In this document: piece after piece, positions 5,481 through 7,590 of the stretch | How the letters are laid out: every line of letters begins with the position of its first letter | Position numbering within the stretch: position 1 is the first letter of the stretch | Notes under the pieces: model-generated | What the model was told of the DNA's origin: nothing | What the model saw: the letters and a program-made list of their open reading frames with translations, nothing else | The model's database searches: none | Origin: an uncultured Pseudomonadota bacterium | Lineage (GTDB): Bacteria > Pseudomonadota > Gammaproteobacteria > Burkholderiales > Usitatibacteraceae | Assembly: GCA_946885905.1 (NCBI GenBank) | Contig: CAMPHL010000109.1 | Span: forward strand, 1-7,590 | Reading direction: 5' to 3' | DNA: 7,590 bases | Position numbers and translations under genes: made by a program

Positions 5481-5813
5481 ATGATTACCACGATCACGAC
5501 GTTCAAGCTGCCGCAACCGATCACTCGCGAGGAAGCGCGGGCGATATTCCTGAGCACCGCGCCCAAGTATCGAGGCGTGCAGGGGCTGGTGCGGAAGGTT
5601 TACGTGCTCTCCGAAGACGCGGCGACGGTCGGGGGTATCTACCTTTGGAAGTCCCGCGCCGACGCGGAGGCGATGTACACCGACGCCTGGCGGGCTTTCG
5701 TTCGCGACAAGTATCGAACCGAGCCGACCGTCACGTACTTCGAGAGCCCCGTCGTGGTCGACAACGTGACCGAACGGATCGACTGCGACGAGGAGAGCGC
5801 CGCCGTCATGTAA
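5481..5813 (+). CDS. YdhR-like putative monooxygenase (dimeric alpha/beta-barrel protein)
   Basis: 110 residues starting MITTITTFKLPQPIT. The pattern of an N-terminal strand, then STAPKYRGVQGLVRKVY, then GGIYLWKSRADAEAMY and a final VTYFESP strand matches the YdhR family (PF08803 type) of the dimeric alpha/beta-barrel superfamily, where GGIYLF-like segments are diagnostic. YdhR members are called monooxygenases by fold similarity to ActVA-Orf6-type enzymes; their substrates are mostly unknown. An acidic tail (about residues 93-110, TERIDCDEESAAVM) goes past the fold core. Cytoplasmic, no signal peptide. A clear ribosome binding site GGAGAGG (5469-5475) precedes the ATG. It stands alone, divergent from DUF883 and convergent with the sulfatase. 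Confidence 0.85.
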   Translation: MITTITTFKLPQPITREEARAIFLSTAPKYRGVQGLVRKVYVLSEDAATVGGIYLWKSRADAEAMYTDAWRAFVRDKYRTEPTVTYFESPVVVDNVTERIDCDEESAAVM

Positions 5814-5824
5814 GACCGGCGGCG
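5798..5824. terminator. Hairpin at the junction of convergent genes
   Basis: CGCCGCCG (5798-5805) and CGGCGGCG (5817-5824) form a perfect 8-bp stem with an 11-base loop that contains the YdhR-like stop codon. It lies in the 21-base gap region before the sulfatase stop at 5835. No U-tract follows on either strand, so it may be only a weak bidirectional terminator. Confidence 0.35.
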
Positions 5825-5834
5825 TTCCGCACGT

Positions 5835-7211
5835 TCACAAGCCGACCGCCTCCGCCACGAGCGCCCGCAGCCGGGTACGCAGCTCCGATACGGTTTCGCG
5901 ATAGGCAGGCTGCCCGATCACGTTGGTGATCTCGTACGGATCGCGCTCGAGGTCGTAGAGCTCGTCCACGCCTTCCTTGTGCACCCAATGGATGAGCTTG
6001 GCGCGGTCGGTGCGAACGGCCTTGTAGGTCATCCCCACGATCCAGGGCCACGCGGATTCGTTGTAGTACTCGATGAGGAACGAGTCCCGCCAGCGCCCGG
6101 CGGCGTTCTTCAACAGGGGAACGATCGATAGCCCCTGCACGTGCGCTCCGGGCGCGCCGCCGGCCAGCTCGATCGCGGTCGGAGCGATGTCGAGCGCGGT
6201 GACCATGGGCGTTACGCGCAGCCCCGCCTCGACCAGGCGCGGATAGCGCACGAAGAACGCCGTGCGGATGCCTTCCTCGTAGGGGAAGCGCCTCTCCGCG
6301 CCCAGGCCGTGCTCGCCGAAGAAGAACCCGTTGTCGCCGAGGAAGACGATGCAGGTGTCGTCGAGCCGGCCGGTTTCCTCGAGCGCCTGCAACAGCAGTC
6401 CCACGCCTTCATCCACCGAGGCCATCATCGCCGCGCGCTCGCGCACCTCCTCGGGATCGCCGACGTGGATCGACTCCATGAACGGCCGGCTCGAAGGATC
6501 CTTGCGCAGCTCGAACACCTCGCGCCAGGCGGGCTTCTGCGCGAGCACCTGGTCGAGCGGCAGGACGTTGGGGCGCGGCGGATAGACCTCGCCCCGGTAT
6601 AGCTCGCGGTGGCGCGCGGGGAGCACGTAGCCCTGCATGGTGGACACGTCGATCGTGCCGTCCTGCTTCTGCTGCACGTCGGGGTGCACCGCCTTGTGCG
6701 CGAAGAAGAGCGCGAAGGGCTTGTCGCGCTTGCGCTTCACGTAATCGACGGCGCGTTCGTTCAGGATGTCGGTCACGTAGCCTTCGACGCGGTGCTCCTC
6801 GCCCCCTTCCCACAGCACGGGGTCCACGATCGTGCCCTGGCCGCGGAAGCTCACCCAATGGTCGTAGCCGGGCCGCGGGCTCGCGTCGTTGCCCATGTGC
6901 CACTTGCCGATGTGGGCGGTCTCGTAGCCCAGCTGCTGGAGCGCGATGTGGTAGTTCGCGAGCCGGTGGCTCATCGCGTCGCGCCCCACGTTGTCGATGA
7001 TTCCGTGGCGGCTGGCGTACTGGCCGGTGAGGATGGACGCGCGGTTGGGCGAGCACAGCGGCGTCGTGTGGAAGGCGTTCAGGCATTGCGCGCCTTCGTG
7101 GGCCAGGCGGTCGATGTTCGGCGTTCGCATGTACGGGTGCCCCGACGCGCCCGTCTCGTCGAAGCGCAGGTCGTCGACCAGGATGACGACGAGGTTCGGC
7201 CGCGCGCTCAT
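5835..7211 (-). CDS. Cytoplasmic type I (formylglycine) sulfatase
   Basis: 458 residues. Seen: N-terminal metal-binding ILVDD (Asp13, Asp14); the sulfatase signature CSPNRASILTG with Cys53-x-Pro-x-Arg57, the cysteine to be converted to formylglycine; GKWH (Lys103, His105); AVHPD with His176; and GDNG (Asp293, Asn294) for metal. The C-terminal ELYDLERDPYEITN is typical of the family, as is the length. In many sulfatases a Lys follows the GEHGL segment; here the sequence is GEHGLGAERRFPYEE, with Arg at the probable position. No signal peptide is present, so it acts in the cytoplasm on an imported sulfate ester (inference). A phosphonate or phosphate ester hydrolase of the same superfamily is an alternative. 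The frame is open to 7430, but that is inside the receptor gene; the ATG at 7211 overlaps its stop as ATGA and begins the homology. Confidence 0.93.
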   Translation of the reverse strand: MSARPNLVVILVDDLRFDETGASGHPYMRTPNIDRLAHEGAQCLNAFHTTPLCSPNRASILTGQYASRHGIIDNVGRDAMSHRLANYHIALQQLGYETAHIGKWHMGNDASPRPGYDHWVSFRGQGTIVDPVLWEGGEEHRVEGYVTDILNERAVDYVKRKRDKPFALFFAHKAVHPDVQQKQDGTIDVSTMQGYVLPARHRELYRGEVYPPRPNVLPLDQVLAQKPAWREVFELRKDPSSRPFMESIHVGDPEEVRERAAMMASVDEGVGLLLQALEETGRLDDTCIVFLGDNGFFFGEHGLGAERRFPYEEGIRTAFFVRYPRLVEAGLRVTPMVTALDIAPTAIELAGGAPGAHVQGLSIVPLLKNAAGRWRDSFLIEYYNESAWPWIVGMTYKAVRTDRAKLIHWVHKEGVDELYDLERDPYEITNVIGQPAYRETVSELRTRLRALVAEAVGL

Positions 7212-7590
7212 TCGGGCTTGATGCCGAGCTCGCGGCCGAGCTTGCTCCAGCGCTCCAGGTCCGCGCGGATCAGCGCTTCGAACTCCTTCGGCGAGCTGCC
7301 CACCGGCATGAGGGCGGACTGCGCGAGGCGCTCCTTCACTTCGGGCGCCGCGAGCGCCTCCGCGCTCGCCTTGTGGAGCCGCTGGACGATCTCGTGGGGC
7401 GTGCCGCGCGGCACGAGCAGGCCCAGCCACTGCCCCGTGTCGAACCCGGGAAAGCCCGATTCGTGCAGGGTCGGAATCTCGGGCAGCGCCGCGAAGCGCT
7501 CCTTCGACGTGAACGCGAGGATGCGCACGCGGCCTGCCTTGTGGTGCGGGATGAGCGGCGTGGAGCCGAGCACGCCCATGGGAACGTGGC
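7208..7590 (-). CDS. Bug/TctC-family receptor, C-terminal part (5' end outside window)
   Basis: About 127 C-terminal residues are inside the window; the frame is open to the right edge. AGRVRILAFTSKERFAALPE, then IPTLHESGFPGFDTGQWLGL and VPRGTPHEIVQRLHKA are standard Bug C-terminal domain segments, and the ending ERWSKLGRELGIKPE is typical. The N-terminal signal peptide and the ligand loop are not visible. The methionine at 7579 is internal. The gene ends by overlapping the sulfatase start by four bases, so the two are co-transcribed and the receptor probably delivers the sulfatase substrate or a related anion (inference). It is clearly different from the receptor at 2730-3707, though both have an F-x-x-GQW segment. 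Confidence 0.92.
   Translation of the reverse strand, partial: HVPMGVLGSTPLIPHHKAGRVRILAFTSKERFAALPEIPTLHESGFPGFDTGQWLGLLVPRGTPHEIVQRLHKASAEALAAPEVKERLAQSALMPVGSSPKEFEALIRADLERWSKLGRELGIKPE

Noticed and set aside
7212..7430. N-terminal extension of the sulfatase
   Set aside because: It lies in another frame of the Bug receptor gene and is Ala/Arg-rich; the ATGA overlap gives the natural start.

Overview
The window is a GC-rich stretch (roughly two thirds G+C by eye) whose gene content points to a betaproteobacterium, most likely Burkholderiales or a neighbouring lineage. The pointers are two Bug/TctC-type periplasmic solute receptors in about 5 kb without membrane components of the transporter, tightly overlapping catabolic genes, and a LysR regulator divergent from the operon it probably controls. 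No rRNA, tRNA, insertion sequence or CRISPR array was seen.

Region 1 (1-3707, minus strand) is one compact operon. A Bug receptor is followed by the three subunits of a flavin/iron-sulfur amine dehydrogenase of the opine oxidase / D-hydroxyproline dehydrogenase / HcnABC type: a DAO-family FAD subunit, a small [2Fe-2S] subunit, and a large FAD/NAD-type subunit with a C-terminal BFD-like [2Fe-2S] domain that runs off the left edge. All three junctions overlap (4, 20 and 4 nt), so translation is probably coupled. The likely job is capture and oxidation of a secondary amine or imino/amino acid; the substrate cannot be read from sequence.

Region 2 (3708-4711) is a 107-bp divergent regulatory region with a good sigma70-type promoter and two dyads, then a LysR regulator on the plus strand. 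The regulator is clearly of the CysB subgroup and keeps the T-x-T-Q anion-binding motif at residues 100-103.

Region 3 (4712-5480) holds a hairpin that works as an intrinsic terminator mainly for the minus strand, an 18-codon mini-ORF behind a near-perfect Shine-Dalgarno, a nested inverted-repeat segment including a PAQAG-type intergenic repeat, and a DUF883/YqjD-like tail-anchored membrane protein (minus).

Region 4 (5481-7590) has a YdhR-like small monooxygenase-fold protein (plus), converging on a minus-strand pair: a second Bug receptor (5'-truncated by the window edge) overlapping by 4 nt a cytoplasmic Cys-type sulfatase. The sulfatase close to a CysB-type regulator suggests, but does not prove, a link with organosulfur use.
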